A stretch of DNA of 16,212 nucleotides, from contig CAZZCN010000062.1 in assembly GCA_964652975.1 (NCBI GenBank), positions 1-16,212 on the forward strand. The letters run 5' to 3'. The notes below the pieces were generated by a model. The model saw nothing but the letters and a program-made list of their open reading frames with translations, did no database searches and was not told the DNA's origin. The translations under genes were made by a program, and so were the position numbers. Source of the DNA: CAZZCN01 sp964652975 (GTDB lineage Bacteria; Bacillota; Clostridia; Saccharofermentanales; UBA5734). Shown here piece by piece: positions 1-6,001 of the stretch; position 1 is the first letter of the stretch, and each line of letters opens with the position of its first letter.

Positions 1-546
1 CAGCCATCACCACTTGCAGGGCTTGATTTTCAGGACAAATACGAAAAGGCGGCATTTATCGCCGGTGGGTCGAATTACAAAGCACCCGTACAATACGTTG
101 GAGATTTTCTGAGTAAAGGTAAGAAGAATGATTTTTTAAGTACAAAGCCGAAGATTGGTTTTTTGAGTACAGAACCGAAGAATAGCATTTTTCCACCTGA
201 AATCAAAAACAGTCCGGATGTTTTGCCATCATATACTCCAGGCGTCAAACCATCAAAATTACAGGAGTTTTTGCCGGAATTTATAACTGAGTCACTGTAT
301 GATGCACTATTTATTTTTGACAGCAAGATCGAAGGCTTTGCATCGTCAGGAGCAGTTATGACGGGAATCGAATCGAGAAGCTCTTCTCCGGTAAGAATCA
401 CAAGGGACGAGACCAGACAATCTAATATTCGCGGCATTTTTCCGTGTGGGGAAGGTGCAGGCTATGCAGGTGGAATAATGTCCGCTGCAGTCGACGGAAT
501 AAATTGTGCAAAAGCGGTAATAGCGTGTGGGAAAGTAAAAATATAA
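1..546 (+). CDS. FAD-dependent dehydrogenase of the COG2509 type, 3' part only
   Basis: This is the last 181 codons of a gene that begins before the window; the reading frame is open from base 1 and ends with TAA. The C-terminal motifs TGIESRSSSPVRI, then RGIFPCGEGAGYAGGIMSAA, and a closing helix with DGINCAKAV are those of the uncharacterised COG2509 NAD(P)/FAD dehydrogenases. In that family the GEGAGYAGG stretch closes the FAD-binding Rossmann fold. The SNYKAPVQYVGDFL segment near the start also fits. The family is presumed to be a cytosolic flavoprotein, and its substrate is not established. A loop after GDFL carries an in-frame near-repeat (FLSTKPK then FLSTEPK) that lengthens it. No terminator is evident between this gene and the next. 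The family assignment is firm; the function is unknown. Confidence 0.85.
   Translation, partial: QPSPLAGLDFQDKYEKAAFIAGGSNYKAPVQYVGDFLSKGKKNDFLSTKPKIGFLSTEPKNSIFPPEIKNSPDVLPSYTPGVKPSKLQEFLPEFITESLYDALFIFDSKIEGFASSGAVMTGIESRSSSPVRITRDETRQSNIRGIFPCGEGAGYAGGIMSAAVDGINCAKAVIACGKVKI
130..180 (+). repeat. In-frame 27-bp tandem duplication inside the COG2509 gene
   Basis: Two 24-bp segments (130-153 and 157-180) agree at 20 of 24 positions and sit 27 bp, or nine codons, apart. They encode FLSTKPK and FLSTEPK. The change keeps the frame and falls in a loop after the conserved GDFL segment, so it looks like a slippage duplication tolerated at the protein surface. Confidence 0.7.
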
Positions 547-640
547 ATTATATGAGATAAATAAAGTAATAAAGCAATAAGAAATAAAATTAATGGGATA
601 AATAAAATGCAAATCATATGTAATAAATAAAAATAAAAAA

Positions 641-775
641 ACTGCAAATCAATAAAAATATAGAAACTGCAAATCAATAAAAATATAGAAACTGCAAATC
701 AATAAAAATATAGAAACTGGAAATCAATAGAAATATAGAGACTGGAAATCAATAGAAATATAGAAAATGCAAATA
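641..775. repeat. 25-bp tandem repeat, about 5.4 copies
   Basis: The spacer between the COG2509 gene and the purF-like gene (547-838) is very AT-rich and holds head-to-tail 25-bp units starting at 641, 666, 691, 716 and 741, with a partial unit at 766. Each unit begins ACTGC or ACTGG and ends in a TATAGAA-like stretch. The first three units are essentially identical and the last ones carry shared substitutions (AATAGAAAT, ACTGG), the pattern expected from stepwise slippage. There are no unique spacers, so it is not a CRISPR array. I see no convincing promoter or terminator in the spacer. Confidence 0.9.
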
Positions 776-838
776 ATGTATAATAAATAAAAGCACAAGA
801 TAATATCAAAAATTTGAAAAAGGGAGAGTGAATCAGTT

Positions 839-2239
839 ATGGGTGGATTATTCGGAGTGGTCTCTAAGAGCAGTTGTGTCATGGATTTGTTTTTTGGTAC
901 AGATTATCATTCGCATTTGGGGACAAGCCGCGGAGGAATGGCGGTCTGGAATGGTACAGGATTTGTAAAATCCGTCCACAATATAGAAAATATCCAGTTC
1001 AGGGCAAGATTCGAAGAAGATCTGGCCGGTATGGAAGGCAACATGGGAATCGGATGCATCAGCGACACCGAGGATCAGCCTCTGACCGTTTATTCACATC
1101 TTGGGCACTATGCAATATCCACTGTCGGACGCATCAATAATATCAAGGAACTGGTCGAGAAATCCGTGTTAAAACAGAACACACATTTTCTTGAAATGGG
1201 TAACGGTGTTATAAATCCCACCGAACTGGTTGCTTCCATAATTGATGAAGAAAATTCATTCAAGGACGGTATCAAGAAGGCACAGGATCTTGTAGAAGGA
1301 TCATGTACAATGCTTATTCTGACATCGGAAGGGATTTATGCAGCCAGGGATCGTCTGGGAAGAACCCCTCTCATAGTAGGAGAAAAGGACGGCGCTTACT
1401 GTGTGACATTTGAATCATGTGCTTTCCCAAACCTTGGATATAATTTTAAATATGAACTGGGTCCGGGTGAAATAGTTCTTTTGACACCTGAAGGAATAAA
1501 GAAGATTTCCCCGCCGGGCGACAAAATGAAAATATGCGCCTTCCTATGGGTATATTTTGGTTATCCATCCTCTACTTATGAAGGTATGAACGTCGAGGTA
1601 ATGCGCTACCGAAATGGTGCCGCTCTTGCGCAAAACGATGATGTGAAAGTTGATTTGATTGCTGGTGTTCCCGATTCCGGAGTTGCTCATGCCATTGGTT
1701 ATTCCAATGAGTCAAGGGTTCCGTTTGGCAGACCTTTTATAAAATATACACCGACATGGTCAAGAAGCTTTATGCCTCAGGATCAAAGCATCAGAAACCT
1801 TGTAGCCAGGATGAAACTTATTCCAATCAAAGAGCTCGTAGAAGACAAACGGTTGCTGTTTTGTGACGATTCCATTGTTCGCGGAACACAGATGAGAGAG
1901 ACAGTCGAATTGCTTTTTAATTGCAACGCAAAGGAAGTACATATTAGACCGGCATGTCCACCGCTGCTTTTTGGCTGTAAATATCTTAACTTTTCGAGGT
2001 CGGCGTCGATAATGGATCTGGTGACCCGCCAGGTCATTGAGGAATTGGAAGGCGATAGAGAGGCTTCTCTTGACGAGTACAGCGATCCAACAACAGAGAA
2101 ATATGGCTGCATGGTGGATTGCATAAAGAAGCGCCTCAATTTTACCTCGCTTAAGTACCAGACTCTGGACAGCATGCTGGATGCAATCGGGCTACCCAAG
2201 GACAAGGTTTGCACCTACTGCTGGAGTGGTAAGGAGTAG
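839..2239 (+). CDS. PurF-like amidophosphoribosyltransferase family protein lacking the glutaminase cysteine
   Basis: The protein has 466 residues, the usual PurF length. It has an N-terminal Ntn-glutaminase-like domain (about 1-225) and a C-terminal phosphoribosyltransferase domain. The PRPP loop FCDDSIVRGTQ is intact at 341-351. Cys233, Cys380, Cys458 and Cys461 match in context the four [4Fe-4S] ligands of Bacillus subtilis PurF (last pair in CTYC near the C-terminus). True PurF begins MCGIFG, and its Cys is the glutaminase nucleophile; here the start is MGGLFG with no upstream propeptide. The usual HRGQE and NGN/SD glutamine-site motifs are also changed (LGTSRGGM, GRINN, NPTEL). It therefore probably cannot hydrolyse glutamine and might use free ammonia or do something else. 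An AGGGAGAG sequence lies just before the ATG. The gene stands alone and is followed by a terminator. The family is secure; activity in purine synthesis is uncertain. Confidence 0.85.
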   Translation: MGGLFGVVSKSSCVMDLFFGTDYHSHLGTSRGGMAVWNGTGFVKSVHNIENIQFRARFEEDLAGMEGNMGIGCISDTEDQPLTVYSHLGHYAISTVGRINNIKELVEKSVLKQNTHFLEMGNGVINPTELVASIIDEENSFKDGIKKAQDLVEGSCTMLILTSEGIYAARDRLGRTPLIVGEKDGAYCVTFESCAFPNLGYNFKYELGPGEIVLLTPEGIKKISPPGDKMKICAFLWVYFGYPSSTYEGMNVEVMRYRNGAALAQNDDVKVDLIAGVPDSGVAHAIGYSNESRVPFGRPFIKYTPTWSRSFMPQDQSIRNLVARMKLIPIKELVEDKRLLFCDDSIVRGTQMRETVELLFNCNAKEVHIRPACPPLLFGCKYLNFSRSASIMDLVTRQVIEELEGDREASLDEYSDPTTEKYGCMVDCIKKRLNFTSLKYQTLDSMLDAIGLPKDKVCTYCWSGKE

Positions 2240-2298
2240 TAAAAAATCAGATAAAAATAAATTCATCAAATATAACACAAAACACTTGCAATCTAACA

Positions 2299-2408
2299 GC
2301 AGAATTGCCATGTATATAAAAAAACAATACTCATGCAATATAGCAGCTGAATTGCCATATATATAATAAAATTGATGTATTGCCAAGTGGTAAAGTGTCT
2401 ATTGGCAA
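2299..2408. repeat. ATTGCCA-containing direct repeats and hairpin
   Basis: Two 20-bp segments, 2299-2318 and 2346-2365, match at 18 of 20 positions around a GAATTGCCAT core. A third ATTGCCA lies at 2379-2385, and 2380-2386 can pair with TTGGCAA at 2402-2408 (7 bp, 15-nt loop). This gene-free stretch between the purF-like gene and its terminator may be part of the transcript's 3' end or a protein-binding array. No function can be assigned. Confidence 0.5.
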
Positions 2409-2427
2409 ATAATATTTGAAATTTTGT

Positions 2428-2475
2428 AAAAATGCTTTCGTTAAAGTTTTAACAACTTAGCGACAGCATTTTTTT
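2428..2475 (+). terminator. Intrinsic terminator after the purF-like gene
   Basis: A 17-bp imperfect stem is formed by 2428-2444 and 2457-2473 with a 12-nt loop. Only two positions are not Watson-Crick, and the right arm runs into a stretch of seven Ts. It lies about 190 bp after the stop codon and just before the ars promoter, so it should insulate the two units. Confidence 0.8.
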
Positions 2476-2509
2476 ATTTTAAATATTTAAAATATGTTTT
2501 GCAATCATA

Positions 2510-2538
2510 TTGACAGTTATCTATATGAGGTATATAAT
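2510..2538 (+). promoter_or_regulatory. Consensus sigma-A promoter of the ars operon
   Basis: There is a perfect TTGACA (2510-2515), a 17-bp spacer and a perfect TATAAT (2533-2538). Transcription should start near 2545. Such a strong promoter needs a repressor, which fits the arsR gene and the dyad immediately downstream. Confidence 0.9.
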
Positions 2539-2557
2539 CACATAGAGAAGTATGAAT

Positions 2558-2586
2558 ATCATAGAAAAATATCAATATACTATGAT
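2558..2586 (+). promoter_or_regulatory. Candidate ArsR operator (dyad)
   Basis: A perfect 7-bp inverted repeat, ATCATAG (2558-2564) and CTATGAT (2580-2586), lies between the predicted transcription start and the arsR ribosome binding site, with a 15-bp AT-rich centre. Position and symmetry fit an ArsR-family operator acting as a roadblock. The assignment is inferred from position. Confidence 0.6.
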
Positions 2587-2612
2587 TTGAATAGAAAAGG
2601 AGAAAACGTAAT

Positions 2613-2930
2613 ATGACTCATGCAGATTATGTATTGGTTTTCAAAGCACTCGCTGACGAGACACGCCTGAAGATTGTCGAGATGCTGTCAGGTGGCGAGC
2701 TCTGTGCTTGCAACATTTTAGAGCAATTTAAAATCACACAGCCTACGTTATCATATCACATGAAAACTCTTTGTGATTGCGGGCTTGTGACCGGAAGAAG
2801 GGACGGAGCCTGGATGAGATATACCATTAACATGGAAGTTTTCGAGTCCGTTAAGGAGCTGTTTGGCAATTTGGGATTTTACGAAAAAGATGTTGGCAAA
2901 GAAGAAAGTTGCTTAACGAAATGTAAATGA
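2613..2930 (+). CDS. arsR: ArsR-family As(III)-responsive repressor
   Basis: This 105-residue winged-helix repressor has the family's ADETRLKIVEML start of the DNA-binding domain, a recognition-helix region ITQPTLSYHMKTL and a wing around GRRDGAWMRY. ELCAC at 29-33 matches the ELCVC arsenite-binding motif of classical ArsR, giving Cys31 and Cys33. The third cysteine of the R773-type site is absent, though Cys54 and Cys56 follow the recognition helix and Cys99 and Cys104 lie near the C-terminus. It should bind the dyad at 2558-2586 and release it when As(III) or Sb(III) binds. A GGAG sequence lies 10 nt before the ATG. It is the first gene of the ars operon; a 139-bp gap separates it from the permease. 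Confidence 0.93.
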   Translation: MTHADYVLVFKALADETRLKIVEMLSGGELCACNILEQFKITQPTLSYHMKTLCDCGLVTGRRDGAWMRYTINMEVFESVKELFGNLGFYEKDVGKEESCLTKCK

Positions 2931-2994
2931 GAAGTCCAATAGTTAATGATTTCGCTTTGGGAATTTTGTCTATTAAAAAGATCTGCAAAGTGTA

Positions 2995-3010
2995 ACTGCT
3001 AAACTGCAGT
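2995..3010 (+). other. Small hairpin in the arsR to permease gap
   Basis: ACTGC (2995-2999) can pair with GCAGT (3006-3010) across a 6-nt loop, followed by a run of As rather than Ts. It is therefore not an intrinsic terminator. It might mark an mRNA processing or stability site between arsR and the efflux genes. The support is weak. Confidence 0.25.
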
Positions 3011-3069
3011 AAAAAAAAGATGTTCCATAAATTTAGAATCGGATATCTTATATAGGGAAATGAATAATA

Positions 3070-4074
3070 ATGTTTATACTTGAATGGCTCAATAATCAGT
3101 TGCTAAAAATGGACTGGTTGAACACACTGGTCAAACTGCTTGTCGAAAATGTTTTCGGACTTGACGTTGACGAACGCCTTGGTGGAAGCATTCATTTTTT
3201 CATTTTTGACACAATTAAGATATTCATTCTGCTGTCATTTCTGATATTTTTGATTTCGTATATACAGAGCTTTTTTCCACCTGAACGAACAAGGAAGATA
3301 CTTGGGCGGTTCAATGGAGTTTCAGCGAATATTCTGGGTGCTCTGCTTGGTACGATAACACCGTTTTGCTCATGCTCCTCGATTCCGATTTTTATCGGAT
3401 TCACTAACGCGGGGCTGCCTTTGGGCGTTACATTTTCATTTTTGATTTCATCTCCGCTTGTCGATCTGGCTTCGGTTTTACTCCTGGCAAGCATTTTCAA
3501 CTGGAAAATTGCAATTGCATACGTGATTGTTGGACTCATTCTGGCGGTTGTCGGGGGAACGATTATCGGCAAAGCTAAACTTGAGAAATATGTGGAGCCG
3601 TTTGTTTTCAGCAACAAGGTACATGATATTGAACAGTCGAAGCTGACAAAGCGCGACCGATTTGATTATTCAAAGGAACAGGTCATCGCAATTATTCACA
3701 AGGTCTGGCTTTACATCCTGATAGGCGTAGGAATCGGTGCACTGATTCACAATTGGATTCCCGAGAATGTAATAACTGCGGTTCTCGGACAGGATAAATG
3801 GTACTCGGTATTGGTTGCCACCATAGTCGGTGTCCCGATGTATGCAGACATATTTGGTACACTACCGATTGCCGAGGCTTTGGTGTTAAAAGGCGTAGGA
3901 ATTGGAACTGCTCTTGCCTTTATGATGGCTGTTACGGCTCTGTCACTGCCATCGATGATCATGCTCAAGAAGGTTGTAAAGACAAGGCTTTTAGGAATTT
4001 TCTTTGGAATAGTAACAGTCGGAATTATTATAATAGGGTATGTTTTCAATGCACTGGGATTTTTACTTGTTTAG
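3070..4074 (+). CDS. arsP: ArsP-type permease (COG0701/DUF318 family)
   Basis: This 334-residue integral membrane protein has several hydrophobic spans (about 45-66, 85-112, 118-141, 147-167, 212-227, 245-262, 275-295 and 308-333). A polar cytoplasmic loop lies at about 168-208. The signature TPFCSCSSIP (97-106) puts Cys100 and Cys102 in a membrane segment, as in ArsP. Characterised ArsP proteins export trivalent organoarsenicals such as methylarsenite and reduced roxarsone, but the wider permease family is broader, so the substrate here is inferred from the ars context. AGGGAA lies before the ATG. The next gene starts 14 bp later, with its AGGAGG in the gap. Family certain, symbol likely. 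Confidence 0.82.
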   Translation: MFILEWLNNQLLKMDWLNTLVKLLVENVFGLDVDERLGGSIHFFIFDTIKIFILLSFLIFLISYIQSFFPPERTRKILGRFNGVSANILGALLGTITPFCSCSSIPIFIGFTNAGLPLGVTFSFLISSPLVDLASVLLLASIFNWKIAIAYVIVGLILAVVGGTIIGKAKLEKYVEPFVFSNKVHDIEQSKLTKRDRFDYSKEQVIAIIHKVWLYILIGVGIGALIHNWIPENVITAVLGQDKWYSVLVATIVGVPMYADIFGTLPIAEALVLKGVGIGTALAFMMAVTALSLPSMIMLKKVVKTRLLGIFFGIVTVGIIIIGYVFNALGFLLV

Positions 4075-4088
4075 TTAAGGAGGAAAAA

Positions 4089-4331
4089 ATGGTTATCAAA
4101 ATACTAGGATCAGGGTGCAAAAACTGCATCACACTTACCGAAAATACAAAGGAGGCACTTTCCGCGCTTTCTATAGACGCTGAGATTGTAAAAGTTTCCG
4201 ACTTCGCTGACATTGCAGCATTCGGTGTCATGTCAACACCTGCCCTGGTAATTGACGAAAAGGTGGTATCATTCGGGAAAGTGCTCAAACCAAAAGAAAT
4301 TATTAAAATCATCGAAAAGATAGGAGAATGA
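4089..4331 (+). CDS. Mini-thioredoxin (thioredoxin_3 / redox-active disulfide protein 2 family)
   Basis: This 80-residue thioredoxin-fold protein carries the redox motif GCKNC, with Cys10 and Cys13, at the end of the first strand. The cis-proline is in STPALVID (Pro51). This compact form is typical of the family found beside COG0701 permeases in anaerobes. It is probably cytosolic, as no signal sequence is seen. A strong AGGAGG lies 8 nt before the ATG, which fixes the start; longer upstream readings in this frame overlap the permease gene and are not needed. It may keep the permease cysteines or arsenic-binding thiols reduced, or hand on thiol-bound As(III). That role is inferred from gene order. 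Confidence 0.88.
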   Translation: MVIKILGSGCKNCITLTENTKEALSALSIDAEIVKVSDFADIAAFGVMSTPALVIDEKVVSFGKVLKPKEIIKIIEKIGE

Positions 4332-4332
4332 T

Positions 4333-4536
4333 ATGAAACCATACATCGAAAAAGAAAAATGTGCAGCCCAGCCAGACATATGCCCACCAATGAAAGCCTG
4401 CAAAATTAGAGCGTTTTCATATATTGAAGATGATGACGAACTCTTAGGAGGACGAATCGAAATCGACCTTGATAAATGCAATGAATGTGGAGAATGTGTT
4501 GATCTTTGCTGTGGTAGCTGCATAATTTTGAAATAA
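4333..4536 (+). CDS. Small cysteine-rich 4Fe-4S ferredoxin-like protein
   Basis: The protein has 67 residues, nine of them cysteine. The second half has a canonical CxxCxxCxxxC cluster motif (Cys49, 52, 55, 59), followed by Cys60 and Cys63. The first half has an unusual Cys10, Cys17 and Cys23 pattern (CAAQPDIC then PPMKAC) with an insertion, so a second cluster is possible but not standard. The start lies 1 nt after the thioredoxin stop, with AGGAG inside the end of that gene, so the two are translationally coupled. A two-protein redox pair between arsenic transporters suggests electron delivery to a thiol or arsenic step; the substrate is unknown. Confidence 0.82.
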   Translation: MKPYIEKEKCAAQPDICPPMKACKIRAFSYIEDDDELLGGRIEIDLDKCNECGECVDLCCGSCIILK

Positions 4537-4578
4537 TTATATAAGATAAAAATAAGAATGAAAAAGAGGTAATTTTTT

Positions 4579-5649
4579 ATGGACAAATCAAAGAAACAGG
4601 ATATCAATTTTTTCCAAAAATATCTAACAATCTGGGTAGCAATATGCATGGCGCTAGGTGTTCTCATCGGCAGATTCATGCCTTCAATTCCGGAATTTTT
4701 CGGAAGGTTTGAACACGCAAACGTCTCAATACCTGTGGCGATTCTTATCTGGGTTATGATTTACCCGATGATGATGAAAGTTGACTTTCAAAGCATCAGG
4801 GATGTCGGCAAAAATCCGAAGGGGCTTTATGTGACATGGGTGACAAACTGGGTTATAAAGCCGTTTACCATGTACGCCATCGCTTCGTTTTTCTTTTTTG
4901 TCGTATTCAAGTCCTTTATCGCGCCTGAGCTTGCGACCCAATACCTTGCCGGAGCGATTTTACTGGGTGCAGCACCGTGCACCGCCATGGTTTTTGTCTG
5001 GAGCCATCTGACCAAAGGCAATCCCGCGTATACAATCGTTCAGGTGGCAACTAACGATCTGATCATTCTGGTCGCCTTCATACCGATTGTAAAATTTCTC
5101 CTTGGAGTCAGCAATGTGACCGTCCCATGGGACACACTGATTATTTCGGTGGTTTTGTTTGTAGTGATACCTCTTGCTCTTGGAATATTGACTAGGCATT
5201 TTGTAAGTAAAAGGAAGGGCGTAGATTATTTCGAAAAACAATTCCTGCCGAAATTCGATGGAGTGACAATTACCGGATTATTATTAACTCTGGTTCTCCT
5301 TTTCTCATTTCAAGGCGATGTTATAATCAATAATCCATTTCATATATTGCTTATAGCTATTCCTCTTACCATACAGACATTCTTGATTTTCTTCATTGCA
5401 TATATTGCATCGAAAGTCTTGAAACTGCCCCACGACGTGGCAGCTCCCGCAGGTATGATTGGCGCTTCGAATTTTTTCGAACTGTCGGTTGCAGTAGCCA
5501 TAGCCCTCTTCGGAACAACATCACCCGCCGCACTTGCAACGGTTGTAGGAGTTCTGGTTGAAGTACCTGTAATGCTTATGCTGGTAAAAATAGCGAACAA
5601 AACGACGGGCTGGTTTCCGCAACAAAAATCCAGCAGTATAAATTTGTAA
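4579..5649 (+). CDS. acr3: ACR3-family arsenite efflux transporter
   Basis: This 356-residue membrane protein has about ten hydrophobic spans and strong ACR3 signatures: MKVDF near 67-70, GAAPCTAMVFVWSHLTKGNP (about 130-149) and VATNDLIILVAFIP (157-170). The two residues important in studied ACR3 proteins are visible: the TM4 cysteine (Cys134) and the glutamate in SNFFELS (Glu302). ACR3 extrudes arsenite, and sometimes antimonite, by proton antiport through the cytoplasmic membrane and does not need the ArsA ATPase. It is the last gene of the ars operon, 42 bp after the ferredoxin, with AGAGGT before the ATG. A terminator follows at 5894-5932. This is the core resistance gene of the operon. 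Confidence 0.95.
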   Translation: MDKSKKQDINFFQKYLTIWVAICMALGVLIGRFMPSIPEFFGRFEHANVSIPVAILIWVMIYPMMMKVDFQSIRDVGKNPKGLYVTWVTNWVIKPFTMYAIASFFFFVVFKSFIAPELATQYLAGAILLGAAPCTAMVFVWSHLTKGNPAYTIVQVATNDLIILVAFIPIVKFLLGVSNVTVPWDTLIISVVLFVVIPLALGILTRHFVSKRKGVDYFEKQFLPKFDGVTITGLLLTLVLLFSFQGDVIINNPFHILLIAIPLTIQTFLIFFIAYIASKVLKLPHDVAAPAGMIGASNFFELSVAVAIALFGTTSPAALATVVGVLVEVPVMLMLVKIANKTTGWFPQQKSSSINL

Positions 5650-5653
5650 ATGT

Positions 5654-5720
5654 AAATTGATATAGATAAATTGATATAGATAAATTGATATAGATAAATT
5701 GATATAGATAAATTGATATA
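5654..5720. repeat. 14-bp tandem repeat, about 4.8 copies
   Basis: Units of AAATTGATATAGAT begin at 5654, 5668, 5682 and 5696, with a partial fifth copy from 5710 to 5720. The units are identical, so the expansion is recent. The array starts only 4 bp after the acr3 stop codon. The rest of the gap to the terminator (5721-5890) is AT-rich, and I see no gene in it. Confidence 0.93.
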
Positions 5721-5893
5721 ATAGACTGAATGTATAAATTGAAAAAAATAATTTGACAAAATTTCTGACGTAGAGAGAATTACTGGAAAATAAATATCTC
5801 GAAGTACAAATATCTATCGCTAATACCGTGCAAAATGTTGTAATACCGAGATACCCCCAACAAAATATTGAGCTAAATAAATGAATTGAAAAA

Positions 5894-5932
5894 AAGATAG
5901 GGCAAAATATAAATTTCGCTCTATCTTCTTTT
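5894..5932. terminator. Bidirectional terminator between acr3 and cysK
   Basis: A 10-bp stem is formed by 5894-5903 (AAGATAGGGC) and 5918-5927 (GCTCTATCTT), with one G-U pair on the plus strand. It has Ts on the right and a run of As on the left. It can therefore stop the ars transcript on the plus strand and the cysK transcript on the minus strand, and it lies between these converging genes. Confidence 0.85.
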
Positions 5933-5956
5933 ACTATTCAGTCAATATTCTATTTA

Positions 5957-6001
5957 TTATTTAGCATATAACCCAGTGGACAAGTATCGCTCACAATTAT
6001 T
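5957..6001 (-). pseudogene. Relic of a second cysK 3' end
   Basis: On the minus strand, immediately after and overlapping the cysK stop codon, a different frame reads NNCERYLSTGLYAK followed by TAA. The last 14 residues of the intact cysK are DNGERYLSTALYAE, so 10 of 14 agree. At DNA level 34 of 45 bases match, and five differences are synonymous (in Arg, Tyr, Leu, Ser and Leu codons). That pattern means both copies were once under protein-level selection. The offset is 40 bp, so it is out of frame and has no coding context of its own. It is most simply the tail of a displaced or deleted paralogous cysK. Confidence 0.75.

Noticed and set aside
163..546. Separate short gene starting at 163
   Set aside because: The frame is open from base 1 and the upstream codons match the COG2509 family, so it is the end of a longer gene.
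641..775. CRISPR-like regular repeats
   Set aside because: The 25-bp units abut each other with no unique spacers and no cas genes are nearby; it is a simple tandem repeat.
1783..2214. Antisense open frame of 143 codons inside the purF-like gene
   Set aside because: It is a shadow of a well-supported gene, with no ribosome binding site or recognisable domain.
2995..3010. Terminator or attenuator after arsR
   Set aside because: The hairpin is short and followed by As, not Ts.
3798..4331. A longer reading of the thioredoxin gene (177 codons)
   Set aside because: The upstream part lies within the permease gene in another frame and has no thioredoxin character; AGGAGG before the ATG at 4089 gives the normal 80-residue protein.
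2510..5649. Arsenic genes as a mobile island
   Set aside because: There are no integrase, transposase, flanking inverted repeats or tRNA, and no visible change in base use; horizontal origin cannot be argued from this window.
5340..5759. Minus-strand open frame ending in acr3 with a YQFIYINLSIS-like repetitive start
   Set aside because: Its start is translated from the 14-bp repeat and the rest is antisense to acr3; there is no sign of a real protein.
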